Shown here in pieces: positions 16,932 to 24,586 of a DNA stretch of 64,000 nucleotides; positions within the stretch are counted from its first letter, which is position 1; the number at the start of each line of letters is the position of its first letter. A program made the translations under genes and the position numbers. Source of the stretch: SLFH01 sp050486265. GTDB taxonomy: Bacteria > Planctomycetota > Phycisphaerae > Phycisphaerales > UBA1924. The notes beneath the pieces were generated by a model that was not told the DNA's origin, made no database searches, and saw nothing but the letters and a program-made list of their open reading frames with translations. The DNA lies in NCBI GenBank assembly GCA_050486265.1, contig JBJHCY010000004.1, forward strand, positions 290,900-354,899, written 5' to 3'.

Positions 16932-18311
16932 ATGGCCGCAGACGCCGGCACAGCCCGCTCACGCTTCAACACAGATGGCGCGATCGCCCAGCAGGCGTTC
17001 GACCACCAGCGGACCGACCGGCCGGGCATGCCCGTCCACCTCGGCGTGGCGCTGCTCGCGTGCGTCTGCGCGAGCGGACCGATCTCCGTCCTCGAGTTCG
17101 TCTTTGCGTTCGCGTTGCTTGCGCCCTTGTCGCGGATCGTCATGACCTGGCGGCTCTGGCTATCGATGTTCCGCCAGCCGGTCTTCCTGGCCGCCCTGGC
17201 GTGGACGGGGTGGACGGCGCTGAGCGTGCTCTGGTCGCCCGACCGCGACGCGGGGTGGCGCGAGCTCGGGGCGCTGCGATGGGCGGGGTGGTTTTTCATC
17301 CTCTGGCCGATGATGGAGCGGCGGCCGGCGCTGGTGATCGCGTGGGCCGCGGGGTTTGTGATCGGGCACCTCTCGCAGGCGGGGCACGGGGTTGCGCTGA
17401 TGATGGGCGAGGAGAACGCCCCGGGGTGGCTGCTCTTCGATCGCGCGCACGATCGCGTGACGGGGTGGTTCGGCCCGGTCAGCGGGGGGACGGCGATGTG
17501 CGCCGTGCTGGGCCTGCACCTGCATCAGGCCGCGACACGAGAAGGACGCGTGCGCACGATCGCGTGCGTGCTGAGCGCCGTGACGCTTGCGGGGATCGTC
17601 GCAACGGGGACGCGCGGCGCGTGGATCGCCGCGGCGGCGCTGCTGCTGATCGCCTGCCTGCTGGCGCTGCGCACGGCGCTTGCTCGGCAGCAGCGCCGGG
17701 GCGCGCTGGTGCTGGTCGGTGCGATGGTTGCGGCCGTGCTGGCGGGCGGGCTGCTCGCCGGCCCGCGTGCCGCTTCGCGCATCGCAGACGCGAGAGAAGA
17801 ACTGCGAAGCGCCGCCGAGGGCGATCTGCACACCAACATCGGCGCACGCATCGTGATGGCCCGGGAAGCGATCCGCATGGGCGCAGGCCGTCCGCTCGTC
17901 GGCGTCGGCGTCGGGGGCTACCGCGCTGTCGCGACCGAGAGTCTTCAAGAGCGGGGCGCACGCGACCCGGAACGGCTCATCCACGCGCACGCGCACTCGA
18001 CGCCCCTGCATGTCTTCGCCACGACCGGGCTCGTCGGGCTTGCACTCTGGACGCTGCTGATCGTCTGCGCGTTCCGCGCGCTGGCCGTACGCCTCCCGGG
18101 CGAAACGAACACCTACGACGCCGGGCTCTGGCTCGCCTTTGCGGGGCTGCTCTTTGCGGGGTTGTTCGAGACGCTGCACTTCGGCTCGCGTATCGGGGCG
18201 CACTTCTGGCTGCTGCTCGCCTTCGCCACCGCCTGGCGACCGGCGCCCAACCCGCTGCGGGGCGGCAGGCCCGGTATCCGCATCCGCAAGGCCGGCCGGA
18301 GCGAGCCATGA
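16932..18311 (+). CDS. O-antigen ligase/polymerase-like membrane protein
   Basis: The 459-residue product has about ten hydrophobic segments and the layout of the Wzy/WaaL (O-antigen ligase, PF04932-like) family. The family region includes GRPLVGVGVGGYR followed by HAHSTPLHVFATTGLVGL near residues 355-370, where the His-rich periplasmic loop lies. It would polymerise or ligate an undecaprenyl-linked glycan at the outer face of the inner membrane. ATG 16932 is selected; an upstream frame exists but crosses the terminator. The stop overlaps the ATG of the next GT-like gene. Confidence 0.85.
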   Translation: MAADAGTARSRFNTDGAIAQQAFDHQRTDRPGMPVHLGVALLACVCASGPISVLEFVFAFALLAPLSRIVMTWRLWLSMFRQPVFLAALAWTGWTALSVLWSPDRDAGWRELGALRWAGWFFILWPMMERRPALVIAWAAGFVIGHLSQAGHGVALMMGEENAPGWLLFDRAHDRVTGWFGPVSGGTAMCAVLGLHLHQAATREGRVRTIACVLSAVTLAGIVATGTRGAWIAAAALLLIACLLALRTALARQQRRGALVLVGAMVAAVLAGGLLAGPRAASRIADAREELRSAAEGDLHTNIGARIVMAREAIRMGAGRPLVGVGVGGYRAVATESLQERGARDPERLIHAHAHSTPLHVFATTGLVGLALWTLLIVCAFRALAVRLPGETNTYDAGLWLAFAGLLFAGLFETLHFGSRIGAHFWLLLAFATAWRPAPNPLRGGRPGIRIRKAGRSEP

Positions 18312-19348
18312 ACATCGCCATCGCCTGCGAGTATGTCAGAGACCTGCCCTGGTCGCATTCGAGGTGGGCGCCCGCGATCGCGATCGCCCTCGCCCAGCGC
18401 GGGCACACGATCAGCGTCTACGCCGACGGCGTCGAAACCCCCGCGGACTTCGACCATCCGCGCATCGGACTGACCATCCGCAACCCGCGATGGACGATCA
18501 AAAAACGCCGCCCCTTGCGCTTTCAGCGGTGGGCGATCCGGCGGCTGCGCGGCGCGGAACGGTCGCTCTCGTTAACGCATCTGGCGCCGGCGGATCTGTG
18601 GCTGCCCCTGGGGCCGGGTTCGCGCGAGCAGTTCCGGGCGCTCGTGGGTGAGCGGTCGTTTGTGGTGCGCGCGTTCGAGTCGCTGCAGCACCGGTGGCTG
18701 CCGGCGGCGCTCGTTGCAGAGCGTCGGGCGCTGCGGCTGTCGGCCTCGCGCGGGCTCGACCCCGCCGCACTCTCGCACGCGCCGAGCCGGCCCCCAGAGA
18801 ACGGCGAGCTGCGCGACACCGACTGGCGGGCGCTGCTGGGTGTCGAGGCTCAGACGCCGCTGCTTGCGATGTCGGTCGCCGACGGCGTGAACGGGCGGCT
18901 GCGGGCGGTCGCGTCGGCCGTCGCGCGTGCGCGTCGATCGCCGGTGCTCGCGCTGCTCGGCACGGAGTGGTGGACGGTGGCCGGAGCCGTCGGATCGCTG
19001 CCGAGAGACCGCGTCCGTTTCGTCGGCATGGTGTCGGACCCGCGATCGCTGTTCCGGGCGTGCGACGGCGTCTTGATCTGCGGCCCCGCCGGCCCGGGCT
19101 CGACCGGCCGATTGCTGATGGAGGCGCTGGAGGCTGGCGCGCCCGTCGTCGCCTCGGCCGACGCGGCGGGCCAACGCCCGGGCGTCTTGACCGTCGCCGA
19201 CCCCGAGAGCCAAGCCGCGTGGCTCGGCGCGATCGACCTGGCGACCGGCACAGAGCACAAAGACCCGTCCCAGCCCCCGCGCACGCTGGACGATTTCGTG
19301 AGCGATATCGAGCGGCGGCTTTCCGCGAAATCGCGCGAACATCCGTGA
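18308..19348 (+). CDS. Glycosyltransferase-like protein, divergent GT-B
   Basis: The 346-residue protein begins MNIAIACEYVRDLPWSHSRW, a typical GT-B N-terminal strand with the glycine turn replaced. The later C-terminal half contains VLALLGTEWW, RVRFVGMVSDPRSLFRACDGV and GPGSTGRLLMEALEAGAPVVA near residues 255-300, which are the donor-binding pattern of GT4 enzymes. It is coupled by a four-base overlap to the ligase gene, so it probably acts in the same glycan pathway. The N-terminal half is weakly conserved, and the acceptor cannot be predicted. Confidence 0.75.
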   Translation: MNIAIACEYVRDLPWSHSRWAPAIAIALAQRGHTISVYADGVETPADFDHPRIGLTIRNPRWTIKKRRPLRFQRWAIRRLRGAERSLSLTHLAPADLWLPLGPGSREQFRALVGERSFVVRAFESLQHRWLPAALVAERRALRLSASRGLDPAALSHAPSRPPENGELRDTDWRALLGVEAQTPLLAMSVADGVNGRLRAVASAVARARRSPVLALLGTEWWTVAGAVGSLPRDRVRFVGMVSDPRSLFRACDGVLICGPAGPGSTGRLLMEALEAGAPVVASADAAGQRPGVLTVADPESQAAWLGAIDLATGTEHKDPSQPPRTLDDFVSDIERRLSAKSREHP

Positions 19349-19384
19349 GGCTGATGGTTCGCGACCGAATCTTCGCGGCTGGCC

Positions 19385-19864
19385 TCAGGCTTTGTACCCG
19401 AAGAGATTCGATGGGATGTCCGGCAATCCGCGAGCTTCCATCACCGATCCGGCCATCTTGCGGCACCGCTTGTCGTCGGTGTAGAACACGCTCGCGCCGG
19501 CGGCCTTCGCGGAGGCGACGATCATCGCGTCGGCCTTGAGCAGGTCGCGCCCGCCGACGGTCTTGCTCGCCTTGCCCTTCTTGAACTGACCGAAGATCTG
19601 CGCAGCGAGCACCGTGCACCGGATATCGAACGGCACAACGCGGAAGCTCTCGCCCAACAGCGCGGCCACACGATCCCGCTCGTCCTGCCTGACGGGCACG
19701 AGGTACTCGGCCACGACAATCGCGGGCACGATGACCTGCGCCTTCTCTTCTTCGAGCTTCTGGAAAAGAAACTTCGCCCGCTTCTGCTGCTCGTCGGGAC
19801 CGTCCTTGCGGATACCCCAGATCAGCGTCATCGTGTCGATGGCGATGGCTTCCGTTTTGGCCAC
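19385..19864 (-). CDS. PIN-domain protein (VapC-like, probable ribonuclease)
   Basis: The 159-residue protein begins with GTG 19864 (GTG 19876 is a possible alternative that overlaps the neighbour). The PIN active-site pattern is visible: AIAIDTMTLIW (first Asp), VVAEYL (Glu), LLKADAMIVASA (Asp) and TDDKRC (Asp). Single-domain PIN proteins of this size are often toxins of VapBC modules that cut RNA. The partner gene lies four bases upstream, but it is 276 residues and not a usual small antitoxin. Both genes are transcribed toward the GT gene end at 19348. Confidence 0.75.
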   Translation of the reverse strand: MAKTEAIAIDTMTLIWGIRKDGPDEQQKRAKFLFQKLEEEKAQVIVPAIVVAEYLVPVRQDERDRVAALLGESFRVVPFDIRCTVLAAQIFGQFKKGKASKTVGGRDLLKADAMIVASAKAAGASVFYTDDKRCRKMAGSVMEARGLPDIPSNLFGYKA

Positions 19865-19868
19865 CGGA

Positions 19869-20699
19869 TTACCCACGGAGTCCGGCGAGGTAGTCGGCGG
19901 GGTCCTTGATGCTGTCCCAAGCACGCCCGCCTGCCTTGTGGATTTTGTCCAGGGCTGAGATCAGCGATCCCTCCCGCGGAGGCGAGATCGACTGAATCTC
20001 CATCGTCTGCAGCACCCAGTTGCGGCGCAGCCATGTGGCCTTGCCCGAGAGCGAGACGAATTCATAGAGATATCGACCGAGCTCGCGTGCGAGGTCCTGG
20101 CTAGCGATCGAGCAGAAGACCATCCGCTGCTGCTCGGAAACGCGGATGCCGCACCGCTCCTTCGTCGCGCCGCCGACACGCTCGATCCTCGCGTAGACGG
20201 TGGACTCTCCCGTTACGAAGGCGGCTTCGGAAATCCTCTGGTATGTCTCGGGGCCGATCGTCGCGATCACATCGCCGAGCGAGCCGCCGCTCTCGGGCAG
20301 GCGGAACTCGATCTCGCAACCCAAGGCGCCGGCGACTTTGCTGAGCGCTTCAACGGGCCTGAGCATCTCGGGCGTCCACTTGTCGCCCTCCGGATCGTTG
20401 ATCGCCTCGCCGGTGTCGCGCAGTGCACGAAGCGTTCGATCGCGATCTCTCGCCCCGACGGGATAGGCCGCCGACTTGGAGACCACATCCAACAAGTAGA
20501 GTTGTCCTGCGCCGGCGCGGTTGCCCGATGGACGCGTTTCGGCCTCCTCGGCTTCTTCATCGTCGTTTGCCGCCGGCTCTATCAACGCCTGGACCGCCTG
20601 CAGCGTGCTGGTGAGCGTGCGCAGCGGGACCGCCCAAGGCCGCAGATCGGGGCCGACCAGTCGGATCACCAAATCGGGCTGTGGCCGCTTCGTGCTCAC
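19869..20699 (-). CDS. Unknown 276-residue partner of the PIN protein
   Basis: GTG 20699 is chosen because GGGAGG lies seven to twelve bases upstream; a second GTG at 20714 is possible. No known domain is recognised. The protein starts with a beta-strand region (VIRLVGPDLRPWAVPL), has an acidic, Glu/Ala-rich insert around residues 45-65, and a C-terminal part with RMVFCSIASQDLARELGRYL and WLRRNWVLQTMEI. It is separated from the PIN gene by four bases, so the pair is co-transcribed. By position it could be the antitoxin or regulator of the PIN protein, but no DNA-binding motif is seen; the role is inferred only from linkage. Confidence 0.65.
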   Translation of the reverse strand: MSTKRPQPDLVIRLVGPDLRPWAVPLRTLTSTLQAVQALIEPAANDDEEAEEAETRPSGNRAGAGQLYLLDVVSKSAAYPVGARDRDRTLRALRDTGEAINDPEGDKWTPEMLRPVEALSKVAGALGCEIEFRLPESGGSLGDVIATIGPETYQRISEAAFVTGESTVYARIERVGGATKERCGIRVSEQQRMVFCSIASQDLARELGRYLYEFVSLSGKATWLRRNWVLQTMEIQSISPPREGSLISALDKIHKAGGRAWDSIKDPADYLAGLRG

Positions 20700-20845
20700 C
20701 CAAACACCTCCCACTCAGTCTACATTGTTCGACGCCATCGACGCAAGGGTTCGGGACGAGTCACGCAGAAATGACTGATCGGACTTTCGGCCCGATCCGT
20801 GGAATCTTCAAGTCAGAATCGCTTGTTCTCGCCTCTCTCCTCGCC

Positions 20846-21883
20846 TCACCCCAGATCCATCAGCACCTTGATCCCCTCGCCCGAGATCATCGTCGCGAAC
20901 GCCTCTTCGAACTTCTCCAGCGGGAACTCGTGGGTGATGATTTCGTCGAGCTCCAGGCGCCCCGAGAGCAGGAGCTCCTCCATCTGGTACCAAGTCTCCC
21001 ACATCTTCCGCCCGTTGATCCCGAGGACTGTGCAGCCCTTGAAGATGATGTGCTCGTTGAAGTCGAAGTTGACATGCTTGGCCGGCAGGCCGAGCAGCGC
21101 CGCCGTGCCCCCGTTGCGCAGCGCCCTGAAGCCTTGATCGAACGCCGCGTCGGCGCCGGACATCTCCAGCAGCACATCGACGCCCTCGCCGCGGCAAGAC
21201 CTTCGGACCTCATCGATCCAGCCCCGCCCCTCGCGGACATCGAACGCCTCGACGGCGCCGAGCTTCTTGGCCAGCGCCAGCCGCGGCGGGTTGACATCGG
21301 TGCAGAAGATCCGCGACGCGCCGGCCGCCTTGGCCACCGTCACCGCCATCAGGCCGATGATCCCCACGCCCGAGATCAGCACGCTCTTGGCCGAGACATC
21401 GGCCGCCATCACCGTGTGAACCGCGTTGCCGAGCGGGTCGAACGCCGCGGCGATCCGGTCGGAAATCCGGTCGTGGATCGGCCAGACATTCTCCTCGGGC
21501 ACCGAGACGAAGTCGGCGAAGATCCCGTCGCGGTCGATCCCGAGGATCTTGGTGTCTCTTGCGATGTGGGCGTTGCCTGTGCGGCTGTTGTAGTCCAGCC
21601 CGGCGGTGATGTGCCCCTCGGCGCTGACGCGCTGGCCCTTTGTCACCCTTGTCACCGCGTCGCCGACGGCCTCGACCACGCCCGCGAACTCGTGCCCGGT
21701 CACGATCCCCACGGGGATGCGCCCCGCCGCCCACTCGTCCCACTGCCAGATGTGCCGGTCGGTCCCGCAGATGCCGGCCTTGCGGACGCGGATGAGGACA
21801 TCGCGGGGCCCGATCTCGGGCGTCGGGCGGTCGGAGGTGAAGCGGAGGCCCTCGCCGGCGTGGTGCTTGACCAGTGCTCTCAT
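20846..21883 (-). CDS. tdh: L-threonine 3-dehydrogenase-like, medium-chain
   Basis: The 345-residue protein aligns by eye with E. coli Tdh throughout: AGICGTDRHIWQWDEW holds the catalytic zinc Cys, GHEFAGVVEA the His-Glu pair, VLISGVGIIGLMAV the NAD-binding turn, and FKGCTVLGINGRKMWETWYQ the Tdh-specific region. It would oxidise L-threonine to 2-amino-3-ketobutyrate. The structural zinc loop is altered: the four cysteines following GHIT in E. coli are Ala, Asp, Ser and Ala here with the same spacing (GHITAGLDYNSRTGNAHIA). ATG 21883 starts the enzyme; the open upstream frame is Arg-rich and not conserved. No kbl gene is adjacent. Confidence 0.88.
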   Translation of the reverse strand: MRALVKHHAGEGLRFTSDRPTPEIGPRDVLIRVRKAGICGTDRHIWQWDEWAAGRIPVGIVTGHEFAGVVEAVGDAVTRVTKGQRVSAEGHITAGLDYNSRTGNAHIARDTKILGIDRDGIFADFVSVPEENVWPIHDRISDRIAAAFDPLGNAVHTVMAADVSAKSVLISGVGIIGLMAVTVAKAAGASRIFCTDVNPPRLALAKKLGAVEAFDVREGRGWIDEVRRSCRGEGVDVLLEMSGADAAFDQGFRALRNGGTAALLGLPAKHVNFDFNEHIIFKGCTVLGINGRKMWETWYQMEELLLSGRLELDEIITHEFPLEKFEEAFATMISGEGIKVLMDLG

Positions 21884-22118
21884 GGATCGATCCCGTCGGG
21901 CACGGGCAAGCCCGGACGCCCTTGTGCGTTGTGACACTGCCTGCGGGGGCCGCAAACGCCCGGAAACCGCAGCGCTCATTGTCAGACCCCCGCGCCGGGG
22001 GATCAAACAAGTCCCCAAAGAGGGGCGCAAAGATGACCAAACCCGCGCCGGGCTTTCCTCGTAGCCACCGGGCCCGGCCTCACCGATACACTCAGCCCGT
22101 CCAGCGACCCCCGTATCC

Positions 22119-23333
22119 ATGTCCAGAGCCGCCCGACAGACCCCGCCGTTCTTTTACCTGGCCGCCAAGCCCAGCGGCAAGCGGTCCGTCGGCGTGCGCA
22201 CCGCCCGGAGCGAGCGGGCTCTTGCCGCCACGCTCCGAAACGAGCGGCTGATCCTGCTCCGCAGCGTCCGCCTGCCCGCGTGGCTCGGGACGGAGTCGAA
22301 GCTCAAGCTCAAAGACCACGCCGAGATCAACGAGCAGCTTGCCCAGCTCGTCGGGCGGGGCGTGCCCCTGGTCGAGGCGCTGGAGGTCACCGAGCGGACG
22401 GTCCGCGCCCAGGCCCAGGCCCGGGTAGGCCGGATCCGGGAGCTGGTGGCCGCGGGCTCGAGCTTCGCCGACGCCTGCCAGCAGGTCGGCTCGTTCGACA
22501 CGGTGAACATCGCGGTCTACCGGGCGTCGGAGCGGACGGGCGATCTCGCCGGGGCGTGCGCCCAGCTGGCCAAGACGATCCGGCGCCAGCTCGCGGTTTC
22601 TGGCAAGGCCGGCACGATGATGATCTACCCGGTCATCGTGCTGACGATCGGTGTGCTGATCTCGCTGGCGATGCTGATGTTCATCATCCCGATGATCGGC
22701 GGGGCGCTGACCAGCCTCGCCGAGCAATCCGGCAATGATCTGCCCGGGTTCACACAGATCATGATGTCCGTCGGCCTGACCCTCCGCGAGAACTTGCTGA
22801 TTTTCGCGCTCAGCCTCGGCGGGGTCGCGGTGCTGTGCATCGCGCTGCGGCGGAGGATCGCCGCGGCTTCTGGCTGGCTGGCGCGTCGCCTGCCCCTGCT
22901 GAAAGATGTGGTGCTGGCGCAGGAGTCGGCCCGGTTTTTCAGCGTCATGGCCGCGATGACCCGGGCGGGCGTGCCCCTCGCCGACGCTTTGGGCGTGAGC
23001 GTCAAGGCCGTCCAGCACGAGAAGCTCCGGGCCCAGCTGACGAAGATGCGCAACAAGCTCGTCGAGGGCGGCGTGCTCGTCCGCCTGATCGACCAAGTAA
23101 CCGCCCTGCCCCTGGCGACCCGCAAGCTGCTGATCGCGGCCGACCGCTCGGGCGACCTCGAACACGCCTTCGACGGGCTGGCCGAGGACCTGCAGGCGGA
23201 TGTGGAGACGAAGTCCGACCGCTTCCTCGCGGCGTTGCAGCCGCTGCTCCTGGTCGCCCTGTTCGCGATGATCGGGGCCCTGGTGCTCTCGATCATGCTG
23301 CCGATGATCCAGGCGACCGGGCAGGTGTTTTGA
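22119..23333 (+). CDS. Type II secretion inner-membrane protein F-like
   Basis: The 404-residue protein carries two repeats of the T2SS/PilC F domain, at about residues 65-190 and 260-400, each ending with a membrane segment (VIVLTIGVLISLAMLMFIIP near 170 and PLLLVALFAMIGALVLSIML at the C terminus), with a third segment near 225-245. The sequence QLVGRGVPLVEALEVTE is the characteristic first F motif. It forms the platform that couples the secretion ATPase to the pseudopilus. It is the first gene of the operon 22119-30448. The ATPase (GspE) and secretin (GspD) are not in this window. Confidence 0.9.
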   Translation: MSRAARQTPPFFYLAAKPSGKRSVGVRTARSERALAATLRNERLILLRSVRLPAWLGTESKLKLKDHAEINEQLAQLVGRGVPLVEALEVTERTVRAQAQARVGRIRELVAAGSSFADACQQVGSFDTVNIAVYRASERTGDLAGACAQLAKTIRRQLAVSGKAGTMMIYPVIVLTIGVLISLAMLMFIIPMIGGALTSLAEQSGNDLPGFTQIMMSVGLTLRENLLIFALSLGGVAVLCIALRRRIAAASGWLARRLPLLKDVVLAQESARFFSVMAAMTRAGVPLADALGVSVKAVQHEKLRAQLTKMRNKLVEGGVLVRLIDQVTALPLATRKLLIAADRSGDLEHAFDGLAEDLQADVETKSDRFLAALQPLLLVALFAMIGALVLSIMLPMIQATGQVF

Positions 23334-23583
23334 CGGGGCGCTCCCCGCGCCCACTTTTTCGGACTTTTCCCGGTCTTGCCAGCCGGCACGGCCGGCTCGC
23401 TGCGGAGAGAAATCGGGGCGGACAGCTCGGAAGCCCGGCGTCTTAGCGCACACTTTGGCTGCAATCCCCGGCCCGCTGGTGCGTTGTGCCCGGGGGCGGT
23501 GGGGCCCGGCGTAAACTTTTCGGGGACCTGACCCGTATCAATGCAATCACCGAGCCCGGAGCCCGGGCGGGAGCGGAAAGACC

Positions 23584-24009
23584 ATGAAGAGCCAGACCAA
23601 CCGCCGGCGCGCGATCCGCCATGCCCGTCGCGCCTTCTCGCTGCTGGAGATCATGCTGGTGCTCGCCATCATCGGCGTGCTGATGGGCGTGGCTGCGGTC
23701 AACCTGCTCGGCCAGAGCGAGCGGGCGCAGGTCCGCGCGACCGAGCAGACGCTCGAGGTCGTCCGCCGGGCGATCGAGCAGTTCGCCATCGACAACCGCA
23801 ACACCTACCCCGAGAATCTGCAGGTGCTCATCAGCGAGCGGATTCTCGAACCCGGCAGCCTTGAGGACGCCTGGGGCGAGCCGCTCTACTTCTCCCCGCA
23901 GCAAGACTCGGCGGGCAACCCCTATGTCCTGATCTCGGCCGGGCCGGACCGTGAGTTCGGGACCGAGGACGACATCAACTACTGGGATGTCAAAAATCGC
24001 AGGCGATAA
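23584..24009 (+). CDS. Major pseudopilin G-like
   Basis: The 141-residue prepilin has a 17-residue basic leader and the methylation motif A|FSLLEIMLVLAIIGVLMGV, with Glu5 after the cleavage site; the -1 residue is Ala rather than the more usual Gly. The C terminus DAWGEPLYFSPQQ and TEDDINYWDVKN has the acidic calcium-binding pattern of GspG proteins. It would form the body of the pseudopilus. ATG 23584 follows a GGAAAG site. Its end overlaps the start of the next prepilin gene by 23 bases. Confidence 0.92.
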   Translation: MKSQTNRRRAIRHARRAFSLLEIMLVLAIIGVLMGVAAVNLLGQSERAQVRATEQTLEVVRRAIEQFAIDNRNTYPENLQVLISERILEPGSLEDAWGEPLYFSPQQDSAGNPYVLISAGPDREFGTEDDINYWDVKNRRR

Positions 24010-24586
24010 GTTCCAACCCGTTCGCCGGCGCTCCGGGCGTCGCGGGCGGGGCTTCACCCTACTGGAAGTCCTGCTCGCCGTTTTCGCGTTGGTGATGATC
24101 ACCGGCACGATCGGCGCCGCGCTCCAGCTTGTGACATCGAGCCAGCAGCGTCAGGAGCAGAACCTCGGCGCCGCGGAGCTGGCCAACCGCCTCACGCTCA
24201 TCTACCTCGACAACCCCAACGACCTCCCCCGCCCGACCGAGCTCATCCCCTATGAGAACAGGACCTACCGCTATTCGCAGCAGGTCGTCGAGATCACGCT
24301 GACAGAGAGCGAAGCGGTGCAGCGGGTCCGGCGGGGCACCGGCACGCAGGCCCGATCCAGGACCGCCGTCCGCCTCGACCGCATGCGCCAGATCACCACG
24401 ACCGTGTGGCTCAGCGAGGAATCGGGCGGCGGGCGCGAGCCGGGCCAGGGCGTGCCCCGCCAGACCGTCATCCGCCTCTACGACCCCCTCGACATCAGGC
24501 GGAACCCCGACGCCGCGGACAGAGCCTTCCAGCAGCGACAGGAAGAGCTCATCCGAGGCATCATGGACCAGATCGGGGGCGAGTGA
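23987..24586 (+). CDS. Minor pseudopilin I-like
   Basis: The 199-residue protein begins at ATG 23987 inside gspG. The leader ends in G|FTLLEVLLAVFALVMITGTI, with Glu5 present, followed by a soluble domain containing LANRLTLIYLDNP. Size and position after G suggest a minor pseudopilin of the I/H type. The TGA stop (24584-24586) shares an A with the ATG of the next gene. The C-terminal region is Arg/Glu-rich. Assignment as I rather than H is by gene order and is uncertain. Confidence 0.82.
   Translation: MSKIAGDKFQPVRRRSGRRGRGFTLLEVLLAVFALVMITGTIGAALQLVTSSQQRQEQNLGAAELANRLTLIYLDNPNDLPRPTELIPYENRTYRYSQQVVEITLTESEAVQRVRRGTGTQARSRTAVRLDRMRQITTTVWLSEESGGGREPGQGVPRQTVIRLYDPLDIRRNPDAADRAFQQRQEELIRGIMDQIGGE

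Noticed and set aside
17060..18307. Upstream part of the long plus-strand frame that ends in the GT-like gene at 19348
   Set aside because: It overlaps the O-antigen ligase in another frame; the coupled ATG at 18308 is the natural start.
24406..24585. Earlier start for the J-like prepilin frame
   Set aside because: That part overlaps the coding end of the previous prepilin; ATG 24586 is coupled to its stop and gives a normal leader once the insertion is removed.
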